Assembly (NCBI GenBank): GCA_903909605.1
Contig: CAIVWH010000023.1
Location: forward strand, 33,134-97,133
Direction: 5' to 3'
Source of the DNA: an uncultured Micrococcales bacterium
GTDB lineage: Bacteria > Actinomycetota > Actinomycetes > Actinomycetales > Microbacteriaceae
DNA length: 64,000 nucleotides
Under the pieces are notes generated by a model. That model made no database searches. It was not told where the DNA came from and was given only the letters and a program-made list of their open reading frames with translations. This document shows positions 16,387-25,821 of this stretch, in pieces. Positions within the stretch are counted from its first letter, which is position 1, and each line of letters starts with the position of its first letter. A program made the position numbers and the translations under genes.

Positions 16387-17340
16387 ATGGCTAGTCAGGA
16401 TTGGTTCGACAAGGACTTTTATAAAGTGCTTGGCGTCGCCAAAGACGTATCTGACGCCGAGCTGAAGAAGGTCTACCGCAAGCTCGCGCGGCAGTTTCAC
16501 CCGGATTCAAACCCGGGCGACGCTGCCGCCGAAGCGCGGTTTAAGGAGATCAGCGAGGCATATTCTGTGCTGAGCGACCCTGCCCAGCGCAAGGAGTATG
16601 ACGCCGTTCGCGCTATGGGTGGCGGCGCAAGATTTACCGGTGGTGCCGGCGGGGCCGGGTTCCCAGGCGGGTTCCAGGGCGGTGCGGGCGGTTTCGAGGA
16701 TGTCTTTGCCAACCTGTTCGGCGGTGCCGGCGGTGCTGGTGGCCGGGGCGGCAACCCGTTCGGTGGCTTTGGCGGTGGGTTCGGCCCACAGCGTGGCCAA
16801 GACCTAACCATGACCACCTCACTCAACTTCATCGACGGGGTCAAGGGCACCACCATCAAGGTCAAGCTCGGCAATAAAGATGTCTCGGTGAACATCCCGG
16901 CGGGTGTCACGGACGGCCAGAAAATCAAACTTCGCGGCAAGGGTCAATCGTCGCCAAACGGTGGCGAGGCCGGCGACCTGATCATCACCTGCAACGTCAA
17001 ACCGCATCCGGTGTTCAGCCGCGAAGGCAACAACATTCGCGTGACAGTGCCGGTGACAATTGCTGAAGCTGTGCTCGGCGCGACCATCCTGGTGCCCACG
17101 CTCGGTGGCGAACCGGTGAAACTCAAGGTTGCCCCTGGCACACCAAACGGCCGCGTTCTGCGAGTCAAGGGGCGTGGCGTCGAAACCGCGAAGAACAGCG
17201 GTGACTTGCTTGCCACTGTCGAGATTGCAGTGCCGAGCCACGTGAACGACAAGGCCAAGAAAGCGCTCGAAGAATTCAACGCACAATTACCGGATGAAGA
17301 TCCGCGCGCAGACATTTTGCTTCGCGCCGGCTTGCTCTAG
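16387..17340 (+). CDS. dnaJ: DnaJ co-chaperone lacking the zinc-finger domain
   Basis: This 317-residue Hsp40 has a J domain (about 9-72) with HPD at 38-40, which stimulates DnaK ATPase. A long Gly/Phe-rich linker (about 75-135) and two C-terminal beta domains with a dimerisation tail follow. The four CxxCxGxG modules of classical DnaJ are absent; a single Cys is seen in the C-terminal half. It is therefore a type II (CbpA-like) J protein serving the dnaK operon. AGAAGGA is the ribosome-binding site. Whether a zinc-type DnaJ exists elsewhere is not known. Confidence 0.96.
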   Translation: MASQDWFDKDFYKVLGVAKDVSDAELKKVYRKLARQFHPDSNPGDAAAEARFKEISEAYSVLSDPAQRKEYDAVRAMGGGARFTGGAGGAGFPGGFQGGAGGFEDVFANLFGGAGGAGGRGGNPFGGFGGGFGPQRGQDLTMTTSLNFIDGVKGTTIKVKLGNKDVSVNIPAGVTDGQKIKLRGKGQSSPNGGEAGDLIITCNVKPHPVFSREGNNIRVTVPVTIAEAVLGATILVPTLGGEPVKLKVAPGTPNGRVLRVKGRGVETAKNSGDLLATVEIAVPSHVNDKAKKALEEFNAQLPDEDPRADILLRAGLL

Positions 17341-17348
17341 GAATCGAA

Positions 17349-17762
17349 ATGGAAAACTACGACGAGAACACTCCGATGTTTGTGATTTCGGTTGCGGCTG
17401 AACTCGCGGTGATGCATCCACAGACTCTTCGTCAGTATGACCGCATGGGTCTTGTTGTTCCAACCCGAACCGGTGGCAAGTCGCGACGCTACACGGTGCG
17501 AAACATTGCGCAGCTGCGAGAGATTGCACGGTTGAGCTCAGAAGGTGTGAGCCTCGAAGGCATCAGGCGCATCCTCGAACTCGAGAACCACGCCGCAGAT
17601 CTAGCTCAGCGGGTTCGCGATTTGGAAACTGCATTGGCAAATGAATTAATGAAGCAACCTGGTGCGCGAGTTTTCGCGGCCGGTGATCAGGGTGTCGTGA
17701 GCATTGCTCGCGGTAAGCGACCAACAAAAGAAACGTCAGTGGTTTTGTGGCGCAAGCGGTAG
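17349..17762 (+). CDS. hspR: HspR heat-shock repressor (MerR family)
   Basis: This 137-residue protein has a MerR winged-helix domain: FVISVAAELAVMHPQTLRQYDRMGLVVP, GKSRRYTVRNIAQLREI and LEGIRRILELE. It matches HspR, which binds HAIR sites with DnaK as co-repressor. A C-terminal coiled coil (about 82-100) and a short basic tail follow. It lies 8 nt after dnaJ and acts on the HAIR pair at 13788-13871, closing an autoregulatory loop. Confidence 0.96.
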   Translation: MENYDENTPMFVISVAAELAVMHPQTLRQYDRMGLVVPTRTGGKSRRYTVRNIAQLREIARLSSEGVSLEGIRRILELENHAADLAQRVRDLETALANELMKQPGARVFAAGDQGVVSIARGKRPTKETSVVLWRKR

Positions 17763-17781
17763 CACCGCTAAGGAGTAACAA

Positions 17782-19947
17782 ATGAATGAAATGAATCAAC
17801 AGCAGGAACAAAAATCTGCACTCGAGCTGTACGGCGTGAACCTCACCGAGATTGCCAAAGCCGGAAAGCTCGACCCGGTCATTGGGCGCGATGCCGAAAT
17901 TCGCCGCGTCTCGCAGGTGCTTTCGCGCCGCACCAAAAACAACCCTGTGCTCATCGGTGAGCCGGGTGTTGGCAAGACTGCCGTGGTCGAGGGCCTCGCC
18001 CAGCGAATCGTTGCCGGCGACGTTCCAGAGAGCCTCAAGGGCAAGCAGCTAATCAGCCTCGACCTCGCCGCCATGGTTGCCGGAGCCAAGTTCCGCGGCG
18101 AATTCGAAGAGCGCCTTAAGGCAGTTCTAGCCGAGATCAACGCCGCCGAAGGTCAGGTAATCACCTTCGTCGACGAACTGCACACACTGGTTGGCGCCGG
18201 CGCGGCCGATGGCGCCATGGATGCCTCGAACATGCTCAAGCCGATGCTTGCCCGTGGCGAACTTCGCCTGATCGGCGCAACCACCCTGGATGAATATCGC
18301 GAGCGAATCGAACGCGACCCCGCGCTCGAGCGCCGATTCCAACAGGTCTTTGTTGGTGAGCCATCCGTGGTTGACACGATTGCAATTTTGCGCGGCCTGA
18401 AGGAGCGCTACGAGGCGCATCACAAAGTGGCCATCGCCGACAGTGCCCTGGTCGCCGCCGCGACACTTTCCAATCGCTACATCACCGGTCGACAATTGCC
18501 AGACAAGGCAATCGACCTAATTGATGAGGCAGCTTCGCGGCTGCGCATGGAAATTGACAGCGCACCTGTGGAGATTGACGAACTTCGTCGAAGCGTCGAC
18601 CGACTCAAGCTTGAAGAGCTCGCACTCGAAAAAGAGAAGGACGTTGCGGCAAAGGAGCGTCTTGCAAAGTTGCGCGAAGAACTTGATACCAAGAGTGCCG
18701 AACTACAAGAACTTTCCAAACGCTGGGATCGTGAGCGCGCAGAACTCAACAAGATTGGCGATCTCAAAACCAAACTTGACGCACTGCGCATCGAGGCGGA
18801 ACGCGCGCAACGCGAAGCGAACCTCGAAAAGGCATCGCGACTTCTCTACGCAGAGATTCCCGCACTTGAGAAGCAACTTGTCGAAGCCGAAAATGCCGAG
18901 GCAAACGACAAAGACCGAATGGTGAATGATCAGGTTGGCGAAGACGACATCGCCGCTGTCGTCAGCGCCTGGACGGGCATTCCGACTGGCCGACTGCTCG
19001 CTGGCGAATCACAAAAACTTCTCAATCTCGAAAACGAATTGGGCAAGCGCCTGATTGGTCAGAAGCAAGCGGTGAAGGTGGTCAGCGATGCGGTTCGCCG
19101 CACCAAGGCGGGCATCAGCGACCCTAACCGGCCAACCGGCTCGTTCTTGTTCCTCGGCCCTACCGGCGTTGGCAAGACCGAGCTGGCTAAGAGCCTGGCC
19201 GACTTCTTGTTCAACGACGAGAAGGCCATCGTGCGTATCGATATGAGTGAATACGGCGAGAAGCACAGCGTCTCGCGCCTGGTCGGTGCCCCTCCGGGCT
19301 ATATCGGCTACGAGGAAGGTGGCCAGCTCACCGAGGCCGTTCGCCGCCGCCCCTATTCTGTCGTTTTGCTCGACGAGGTTGAGAAGGCCCATCCGGAGGT
19401 CTTTGACCTACTGCTACAGGTGCTCGACGATGGTCGACTTACCGATGGCCAGGGCCGAACCGTCGACTTCCGCAACGTGATTCTGATCATGACCTCGAAC
19501 CTCGGTTCGCAGATCTTGATCGACCCCGAATTCACGGATGCCGAGAAGCGCGAGGGCGTCATGCACATGGTGCGCGGCCACTTCAAGCCTGAGTTCCTGA
19601 ACCGCCTGGACGACATAGTTGTGTTTAGCCCGCTGGACCGAAGCGAACTCGGCCAAATCGTCGAGCTCAACATTGATCGCCTGGGCGAACGTTTGGCCGA
19701 ACGCCGACTTCAGCTTGCTGTCACCCCGGCCGCCAGAGCTTGGCTCGCCGATCACGGCTATGACCCGATTTATGGCGCCCGCCCACTGCGTCGCCTAATG
19801 CAGCAGCAAATCGACGACCAGTTGGCGAACCTATTGCTGGCCGGATCCATCCATGATGGGTCGATTGTGAAGGTCGATGTTGCAGCCGACGGAGTGCAGT
19901 TGATCGTTGAACCCGGCGACGACGAACTCGGTGGAATGAGCGCCTAG
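17782..19947 (+). CDS. clpB: ClpB disaggregase lacking the N-terminal domain
   Basis: This 721-residue Hsp100 has two AAA+ modules: Walker A GEPGVGKT at 59-66 and GPTGVGKT near 456-463. A full coiled-coil M-domain lies between them (about 270-390, with long Glu/Lys/Arg helices), which identifies ClpB rather than ClpA or ClpC. Full-length ClpB is about 850-870 residues; the N-terminal substrate-binding domain (about 145 residues) is missing, and the protein begins just before NBD1 ([23 protein letters not shown]). The ATG has a good ribosome-binding site (AAGGAG), so this is the true start. It is the last gene of the heat-shock operon. Confidence 0.97.
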   Translation: MNEMNQQQEQKSALELYGVNLTEIAKAGKLDPVIGRDAEIRRVSQVLSRRTKNNPVLIGEPGVGKTAVVEGLAQRIVAGDVPESLKGKQLISLDLAAMVAGAKFRGEFEERLKAVLAEINAAEGQVITFVDELHTLVGAGAADGAMDASNMLKPMLARGELRLIGATTLDEYRERIERDPALERRFQQVFVGEPSVVDTIAILRGLKERYEAHHKVAIADSALVAAATLSNRYITGRQLPDKAIDLIDEAASRLRMEIDSAPVEIDELRRSVDRLKLEELALEKEKDVAAKERLAKLREELDTKSAELQELSKRWDRERAELNKIGDLKTKLDALRIEAERAQREANLEKASRLLYAEIPALEKQLVEAENAEANDKDRMVNDQVGEDDIAAVVSAWTGIPTGRLLAGESQKLLNLENELGKRLIGQKQAVKVVSDAVRRTKAGISDPNRPTGSFLFLGPTGVGKTELAKSLADFLFNDEKAIVRIDMSEYGEKHSVSRLVGAPPGYIGYEEGGQLTEAVRRRPYSVVLLDEVEKAHPEVFDLLLQVLDDGRLTDGQGRTVDFRNVILIMTSNLGSQILIDPEFTDAEKREGVMHMVRGHFKPEFLNRLDDIVVFSPLDRSELGQIVELNIDRLGERLAERRLQLAVTPAARAWLADHGYDPIYGARPLRRLMQQQIDDQLANLLLAGSIHDGSIVKVDVAADGVQLIVEPGDDELGGMSA

Positions 19948-19989
19948 CCCTTTATTGCTAGTGGTTCGGGCATCGCTAAACTTCTAGCC

Positions 19990-21942
19990 ATGTCTGAAAA
20001 CAACAACCGTTCATATGGTCAAGGGGCCCAAGGCGAGCTCGAAGCACCAAAAGCGTCACGCGCCGGAGTGCTAACCCGCCTTCGTTACAACTTCGACAAC
20101 TCGATCGCAAAGCCTGGCGCTTTCGTCGGTTACATGTTCGCCGCGATGGTCGTTCTCTCGATACTCGTCGTACTCATCAAGTACGCGCTTTACGCGATTC
20201 CATTTCTCTACCAGGGCGACCCGCTGCCTGCTGCTGACTTCAACGTCTTCTGGTCATCGTTCGCGACCCTCCTAGGCCACGGCGCTGAGGCGACCTGGGC
20301 TGACCGAATCGTTGGCGTGCTCTACTGGGCAATCACGATCACCATAACCGGTAGCGTCACCGGTTTCATTGTCGGCGCTATCACTCGCGCATTCGCAACT
20401 CTGCGCAAGGGCAAGAGCCCAGTGATTGACGACGATCACACTCTTATTCTCGGATGGTCTAACCGCGTGTTCCCGATTCTGAAGGAGCTTGCGGTTGCAA
20501 ACCAGAATGTTCGCCGACCAGTCGTTGTGATTTTCTCGGACAACTCTCGTGACTTCATGGAAGACGAGATTGAATCGCGAGCAGAAGGACTTGGCAAGTT
20601 GAAGGTCGTCACCCGCACCGGTGACCCAACCAACCCAGGTGATCTCAAGCGCGTAAACGTTTCAACCGCCAAGTCAGTAATCATCCTTGATTCAGATGAC
20701 GCTGGCGATGCAACCGTTGTATCGACCGTTCTTGCGGTCAAGGCAGTGAACGCAAATGCCGACCTCAAGTTGATCGCCGAGATCGACGACGAGTCGACAG
20801 CCGAGGCACTTCAGACCGCAACTGAGGGTCAGGTAATCAGCGTTCGTTCGCACGACATCATCGCTCGCGTGACCGCGCAGGCATCGCGTCAGCCGGGTCT
20901 TGCAGCTGTTGTGCTCGACCTGCTCGACTTCGATGGCGATGAAATCTACTTCCAGAATGTTCCAGCCCTTGCCGGCAAAACATACTCGGATGCACTGCTC
21001 GCGTTCAACGAAGCGGCCGTAATCGGCTTGGTTCAAAACGGCGTCGTTCGCATCAATCCCCCTCAGGGCACCAAGTTGACCGCCTCGACTCAGGTGATTG
21101 CCATTGCCGAAGACGACGACAAAGTCGTTTACACCGGCGTAAGTGATGAGCTTGCCAAACTGAAGGCAAAGCCACGCAAGGAGATAACCCGTAAGGCTGA
21201 GCACCTTCTGGTTATCGGCTGGTCTTCGATGGGTCGCTCGGTCGTCTCCGAACTGGCGCAGTTCTTGCCTAAGGGCTCGACCGTTCACATCGTTGCTCAG
21301 AACAAGTACGTTGCCCCTGCGCAGCTAGCGGACCTCAAGTTCGGCAGCGTCAAGACCACCTTCGCTTCGGTTAGCGGAGACATTGACGAGCTGATCGCGG
21401 CAGCATCTGCACGCAAGTACAACGAGATCATCATCCTTGGTTATCGCGAGGCAATCTCGCAGTCTGAAGCAGACGCTCAGACCATGTTGACCATGTTGCA
21501 GATGAACCAGTTGTTCGCAGCGGAGGGCAACGGTGTTGAGCCGACCCGCCTCGTTGCTGAAATTCTCGACTCGCGCAAGCAGGAGCTCGCACGAGTTGCT
21601 GTTGCAGACGACTTGGTAGTTAGCGACAACTTGGCTGCACTGCTGATTGCTCAGCTCTCAGAGAACCCACTGCTTGCTCCAGTATTCGAAGACCTCTTCG
21701 ATGCAGACGGTGCAACCCTAGGTTCGAAGCCAATCGATCACTACGTTCCACTTGGCAAGCCAGTTAGCTTCGGCGAGCTTGTTGCCATCGGTCGCAGCCA
21801 CGGCGAATCGGTAATCGGTTACCGCGTTGCAGCAGAGGCAGCAAAGGATGCCGCAACCGGTGTCGAGCTGAACCCAGCTAAGACCCACAGCTTCACTCCT
21901 GCAGAGGGCGACTCAATCATCGTCATCGGAGACTTGGAATAA
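19990..21942 (+). CDS. CASTOR/POLLUX-type ion channel with RCK/TrkA-N domains
   Basis: This 650-residue membrane protein has two hydrophobic spans near the N-terminus (about 40-70 and 105-135) with a loop between. Two Rossmann-type regulator domains follow: DDHTLILGWSNRVFPILKEL (about 150 on) and HLLVIGWSSMGRSVVSEL (about 400 on). This layout matches bacterial homologues of plant CASTOR/POLLUX/DMI1 ion channels, which are nucleotide- or Ca-gated cation channels. The conducted ion is unknown here. TAAACT lies 7 nt before the ATG (leaderless). The next gene follows after 3 nt. Confidence 0.85.
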   Translation: MSENNNRSYGQGAQGELEAPKASRAGVLTRLRYNFDNSIAKPGAFVGYMFAAMVVLSILVVLIKYALYAIPFLYQGDPLPAADFNVFWSSFATLLGHGAEATWADRIVGVLYWAITITITGSVTGFIVGAITRAFATLRKGKSPVIDDDHTLILGWSNRVFPILKELAVANQNVRRPVVVIFSDNSRDFMEDEIESRAEGLGKLKVVTRTGDPTNPGDLKRVNVSTAKSVIILDSDDAGDATVVSTVLAVKAVNANADLKLIAEIDDESTAEALQTATEGQVISVRSHDIIARVTAQASRQPGLAAVVLDLLDFDGDEIYFQNVPALAGKTYSDALLAFNEAAVIGLVQNGVVRINPPQGTKLTASTQVIAIAEDDDKVVYTGVSDELAKLKAKPRKEITRKAEHLLVIGWSSMGRSVVSELAQFLPKGSTVHIVAQNKYVAPAQLADLKFGSVKTTFASVSGDIDELIAAASARKYNEIIILGYREAISQSEADAQTMLTMLQMNQLFAAEGNGVEPTRLVAEILDSRKQELARVAVADDLVVSDNLAALLIAQLSENPLLAPVFEDLFDADGATLGSKPIDHYVPLGKPVSFGELVAIGRSHGESVIGYRVAAEAAKDAATGVELNPAKTHSFTPAEGDSIIVIGDLE

Positions 21943-21945
21943 TCC

Positions 21946-22695
21946 TTGGTTAAACAAGCAGCATCAGCCGCCAGCGTTTCAAAAGCTCTGGCGGCTTTTG
22001 CTTCTGCGTCCAATTCGGCAAACCTTGGCTGGTTTTTCAAAACCGGACCTGGCGAATATGCAGAAGGCGATCGTTTTCTAGGTGTGAAGGTTCCGCAGAC
22101 CCGCCAGGTGGCCCGCGAGTTCAGAGACTTGGCGCTTAGCGAATTACAAAAACTGATCAAATCGAAGTGGCACGAAGAGCGCCTCTGTGCTCTGGTGATT
22201 CTGGTTACCCGATTTGAAAAATCCAAGGATGCAACCGCGCGCGAGGAACTCTTCGAGATCTGGCTCAGTTGGCTGGAGACCGGTCGAATCAATAACTGGG
22301 ACCTGGTCGATGTCTCGGCCCCGCGCATGGGGGTGCAATTGCTTGGCACCAAGTCGGGGATGACTCTGCTTCGCCGCCTGGCCAAGTCGCCCAGCCTGTG
22401 GCAGCGCAGAGCCTCGGTGATTTTGACCTTTGCCCCTCTGCGGGCGGGTTCTGTGGCCGAGAGCCTAGAGCTGTGTGACCGCCTGATTGATGATCAGCAC
22501 GACCTAATGCACAAGGCGGTCGGCTGGGTGCTTAGAGAAGTGGGCAATCGCGACCTTGGTGCCCTGCACGCTTTTCTCGAGGAGCATGCCGCCACCACGC
22601 CTCGCACCGCGCTGCGATATGCCATCGAGAAGCGCCCAGAGGCCGAACGTCGCCGGTGGATGAATTACAAGGATCAGCTGGCTAGTCGAGCGTGA
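21946..22695 (+). CDS. AlkD-like DNA alkylation repair protein
   Basis: This 249-residue all-helical HEAT-repeat protein has FLGVKVPQTRQVAREF near residue 45, INNWDLVDVSAPRMG with the WD pair of the AlkD fold, and KAVGWVLREVGNRD toward the end. AlkD enzymes excise bulky or positively charged alkylated bases. The start is TTG at 21946, just after the channel gene; no ATG lies closer to the conserved region. It is in the same operon as the channel, with no obvious functional link. Its 3' end overlaps the convergent xth gene by 14 bp. Confidence 0.88.
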   Translation: MVKQAASAASVSKALAAFASASNSANLGWFFKTGPGEYAEGDRFLGVKVPQTRQVAREFRDLALSELQKLIKSKWHEERLCALVILVTRFEKSKDATAREELFEIWLSWLETGRINNWDLVDVSAPRMGVQLLGTKSGMTLLRRLAKSPSLWQRRASVILTFAPLRAGSVAESLELCDRLIDDQHDLMHKAVGWVLREVGNRDLGALHAFLEEHAATTPRTALRYAIEKRPEAERRRWMNYKDQLASRA

Positions 22696-23464
22696 CGACG
22701 ACCGGAACGTGATCGCTCGGGCTTTCGCCTTTGCGCTCGTCGCGTTCAATTGAAGCCCCAGTCACGCGCTGAGCGAATGGCTCGTTGCCAAGCACAAAAT
22801 CGATTCGCATGCCCTCGTTTTTCGGAAAGCGAAGCTGCTGGTAATCCCAGTAGGTGTAGCCCTGCGGAACCAGCGGGCGAACCACATCGACAAGGCCCAG
22901 TTGCTCAAAGGCCTCGAACGCCTGGCGCTCTGGGGCGCTCACGTGAGTGCCACCGACGAATTCGGCGAGGTCCCAGACATCCGTGTCGAATGGTGCGATG
23001 TTGAAATCGCCCACGAGAGCCAGCGGCTGATCAGGCAGGTGCTCTTGCCACTCGGCGACGTTCTGCGCGAGGCGGTCGAGCCACTCGAGCTTGTAGGCGT
23101 AATGCGGGTCGTCGAGCGAGCGACCGTGAGGTACGTAAAGACTCCAAACTCGCACCCCATCGAAGCTGGCCCCAATTGCGCGCGCCTCCTGATGGGGCTC
23201 CTTGCCAAACTCCGGCTGGCCACTGAATCCGATTTCGATTTCTTCTGCAGGGATGCGCGACGCAAACGCAACGCCGTTCCACTGGTTCAGGCCGTGAACC
23301 ACCAGTTCGTAGCCGATGGCCTCGAAGGCCTCACGCGGAAACTGCTCGGGCTTGCACTTGATCTCTTGCATGGCGAGCACGTCAATATCGGCCCGCTGCA
23401 ACCAGTCGGTGACTCGACCAACTCGAGTTCGAATTGAGTTCACGTTCCAGGTGGCTATGCGCAT
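22682..23464 (-). CDS. xth: Exodeoxyribonuclease III / AP endonuclease
   Basis: This 260-residue enzyme belongs to the exonuclease-endonuclease-phosphatase fold: MRIATWNVNSIRTR, AMQEIKC with the catalytic Glu, SLYVPHGRS, LVGDFNIAPFDTDVWD and SPSDHVPVVVTLD with the catalytic Asp-His. It cuts at abasic sites in base-excision repair. TAAATT lies 6 nt upstream of its ATG (leaderless). It is divergent from pyrE, 32 bp apart. The tail-to-tail overlap with the AlkD-like gene puts two base-damage repair genes together. Confidence 0.96.
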   Translation of the reverse strand: MRIATWNVNSIRTRVGRVTDWLQRADIDVLAMQEIKCKPEQFPREAFEAIGYELVVHGLNQWNGVAFASRIPAEEIEIGFSGQPEFGKEPHQEARAIGASFDGVRVWSLYVPHGRSLDDPHYAYKLEWLDRLAQNVAEWQEHLPDQPLALVGDFNIAPFDTDVWDLAEFVGGTHVSAPERQAFEAFEQLGLVDVVRPLVPQGYTYWDYQQLRFPKNEGMRIDFVLGNEPFAQRVTGASIERDERKGESPSDHVPVVVTLD

Positions 23465-23496
23465 GGTTCAAATTTATCGGCGAATAAACTAAGGGA

Positions 23497-24048
23497 ATGT
23501 CTAATCACGCGCGCCTGGTCGAACTCGTCAAACAACTTGCAGTGGTTCACGGTCGCGTGACTCTATCAAGTGGCATCGAGGCCGACTACTACGTTGACCT
23601 TCGCCGTGCAACGCTGCATCACGAGGCAGCCCCGCTGATTGGCCAGGTAATGCTCGACATGCTCGACGCCGCCGGCATCACAGACTTTGATGCCGCTGGT
23701 GGCCTGACCATGGGCGCAGACCCGGTGGCCACCGCCATCATGCATCAGGCGGCTGCCCGCGGGCGTGCGGTTGACGCGTTCGTAGTTCGCAAGGCGGCCA
23801 AGGCACACGGCATGGGGCGCCAGGTCGAAGGCCCAGAGGTCAAGGGTCGCCGCGTCATCGTGGTTGAAGACACCTCGACCACTGGCGGCTCACCGCTGAC
23901 CGCAGCCAAGGCCCTCGAGGAAGCCGGCGCCATCATTCTCGCCGTAGCCACCGTGGTCGACCGCGACACCGGTGCCCAGAAGGTCATCGAAGATGCCGGC
24001 TATCGCTACCTCTCGGCGATCAGCTTGGATGACCTTGGCCTCCGCTAA
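23497..24048 (+). CDS. pyrE: Orotate phosphoribosyltransferase
   Basis: This 183-residue cytosolic enzyme of pyrimidine synthesis forms OMP from orotate and PRPP. The PRPP-binding motif VIVVEDTSTTGGSPLTA is clear, and YYVDLRRATLHHEAAPLIG marks the PyrE N-terminal region. TAAACT lies 6 nt before the ATG (leaderless). Confidence 0.97.
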   Translation: MSNHARLVELVKQLAVVHGRVTLSSGIEADYYVDLRRATLHHEAAPLIGQVMLDMLDAAGITDFDAAGGLTMGADPVATAIMHQAAARGRAVDAFVVRKAAKAHGMGRQVEGPEVKGRRVIVVEDTSTTGGSPLTAAKALEEAGAIILAVATVVDRDTGAQKVIEDAGYRYLSAISLDDLGLR

Positions 24049-25264
24049 AAAATCTCTGACTCCACTCGTGCTGCTTGAGGCAGCCAACTTTTCGGGGTTC
24101 TTTGCGTTTTCCATGACGTTCCTCTTGACGCCATGGATGGCCCTATCGGTGACCGGCTCATCGGCAAGCGCGGGGCTACTGGTTACCATCACGTCCATCC
24201 CGGGTTTGATTCTTTCGCCGATCACCGGATCGCTGATCGACAAGTTTGGCCGCAGGCGCTACGCATACGCAGCGCAGTGGATCACCGCTCTGGTGTCACT
24301 CTCGGTTCCGCTGCTTGCCAGCTTCGCTCCGATCAACCTCTTTGCGCTGATTGCCATCGGCACCGCGCGCTCGATTTGTGGTTTCGGCATCGCCTCCGCG
24401 CGCAAATCTCTCGTACCCGATGTCGCCGACAGGGCCGGGTTGACCCTCGAGCGCACCAACTCGATTCACGAATCAATCGCCGCAGCCGGTTTTGCAACCG
24501 GGCCAGCCATTGCCGCATTTTGCCTCACCTTTATGTCGGGGCCGCAGGTCTTCTGGGTGGTCGGCGCGCTTGAGGCGCTGTGCGGGCTCGCCGCCTGGTT
24601 CATCCGAGTGGTTGAAAAGCACGAGCCAGTTGATCAGAGCGAATCTCGCTCGTTCCTCTATTACGCGACTCAAGGCTTTCGCACGCTTTTCAAAACCCCT
24701 TCGGTGCTAATCGCGTTCATGTCCTTCGTCACGCTCGCGGTGATTTACATTCCGATTGAGATGGTGGTCCTGCCTCGCTACTTCAACGGGATGCACGACC
24801 CGAACGGACTCGGACTGCTGCTGACCGCCATGGCCGCTGCCACATCGGTCTCTTCACTGTTCTTCGAGACCTTCTCCAAGTGGTTCAAGTTCAGCTCGTT
24901 GCTTCGAATCGGATTGCTCGGAGTGGCGATTCCGGTTTTGGTCATGTCATTCCTGCCGCCGACCTGGGTGATGCTCACCCTTGGCCTGATACTCGGTTTC
25001 GCCTGGGGGCCGCTCGCACCACTGCTCAACACTGTGATTCAGCGCAAAGTGCCGGCCAATGAACGCGGTCGAGTGTTCAGCCTTGAGGGCACGATTTGGT
25101 CTGGAGGCCCAATGATCTCAATGGTGGTTGTTGGCCTCGCCGTGGATGCCTTCCCGCTGAAGTCGGTCTATCTGACCATCGCGTTGCTGACTCTCGCAGC
25201 GGCCATACTGGTTTCATTCAATAGGCGCACGCCCGAACTGAACACGGCTGAATTCAACGACTGA
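24029..25264 (+). CDS. MFS transporter
   Basis: This roughly 411-residue protein has about 12 transmembrane helices. The loop GSLIDKFGRRRYAYAAQW is the characteristic MFS loop 2-3 motif. The family exports or imports small molecules; the substrate is unknown. The chosen ATG (24029) overlaps the end of pyrE by 20 bp; the first transmembrane segment starts about 12 residues later. The frame is also open upstream, so the start is uncertain. Confidence 0.82.
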   Translation: MTLASAKKSLTPLVLLEAANFSGFFAFSMTFLLTPWMALSVTGSSASAGLLVTITSIPGLILSPITGSLIDKFGRRRYAYAAQWITALVSLSVPLLASFAPINLFALIAIGTARSICGFGIASARKSLVPDVADRAGLTLERTNSIHESIAAAGFATGPAIAAFCLTFMSGPQVFWVVGALEALCGLAAWFIRVVEKHEPVDQSESRSFLYYATQGFRTLFKTPSVLIAFMSFVTLAVIYIPIEMVVLPRYFNGMHDPNGLGLLLTAMAAATSVSSLFFETFSKWFKFSSLLRIGLLGVAIPVLVMSFLPPTWVMLTLGLILGFAWGPLAPLLNTVIQRKVPANERGRVFSLEGTIWSGGPMISMVVVGLAVDAFPLKSVYLTIALLTLAAAILVSFNRRTPELNTAEFND

Positions 25265-25283
25265 GGGATGCCACAATAGAGGC

Positions 25284-25793
25284 ATGACTTCACACACTAA
25301 CGTCGCAACTATTCACACCAATCACGGCGCCATCAAGCTCTTCCTGTTCGGAAACGAAGCGCCTGTCACCGTCAAGAACTTCATCGACCTTGCCACCGGC
25401 GAGAAGACCGGCAAGCCGTTCTACAACGGCACCATCTTTCACCGCATCATCTCTGGCTTCATGATTCAGGGCGGCGACCCGACCGGCACCGGTCGCGGCG
25501 GCCCAGGCTACAACTTCGATGACGAGCCACACCCTGACCGCCACTTCAACGAGCCATACATGCTCGCAATGGCAAACGCTGGCAAGGGCTTTGACGGCTC
25601 GGGCACCAATGGCTCGCAGTTCTTCATCACCGTGACCCCAACCCAGTACCTTCACGGCAAGCACACCGTTTTCGGCGAAGTCGCCGACGAGGCCTCGCGC
25701 AAGGTCGTTGACAAGCTCAGCAACGTTGCCACGGATGGCGGCGACCGCCCATTCGACGACGTGGTCATCGAGTCGATCAGCCTCGACGAATAA
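25284..25793 (+). CDS. Peptidyl-prolyl cis-trans isomerase, cyclophilin type
   Basis: This 169-residue single-domain cyclophilin has FHRIISGFMIQGGDPTGTGRGGPGY, split here into FHRIISGFMIQGGD and GTGRGGPG, and GSQFFITVTPTQYLHGKHTVFGEV. The catalytic Arg lies in FHRI. It has no signal peptide, so it is cytosolic. CACAAT lies 6 nt before the ATG (leaderless). The rhomboid gene starts 28 nt after its stop. Confidence 0.96.
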   Translation: MTSHTNVATIHTNHGAIKLFLFGNEAPVTVKNFIDLATGEKTGKPFYNGTIFHRIISGFMIQGGDPTGTGRGGPGYNFDDEPHPDRHFNEPYMLAMANAGKGFDGSGTNGSQFFITVTPTQYLHGKHTVFGEVADEASRKVVDKLSNVATDGGDRPFDDVVIESISLDE

Positions 25794-25821
25794 CCAAACC
25801 CAAAGCAGCGAGAACCAACCG

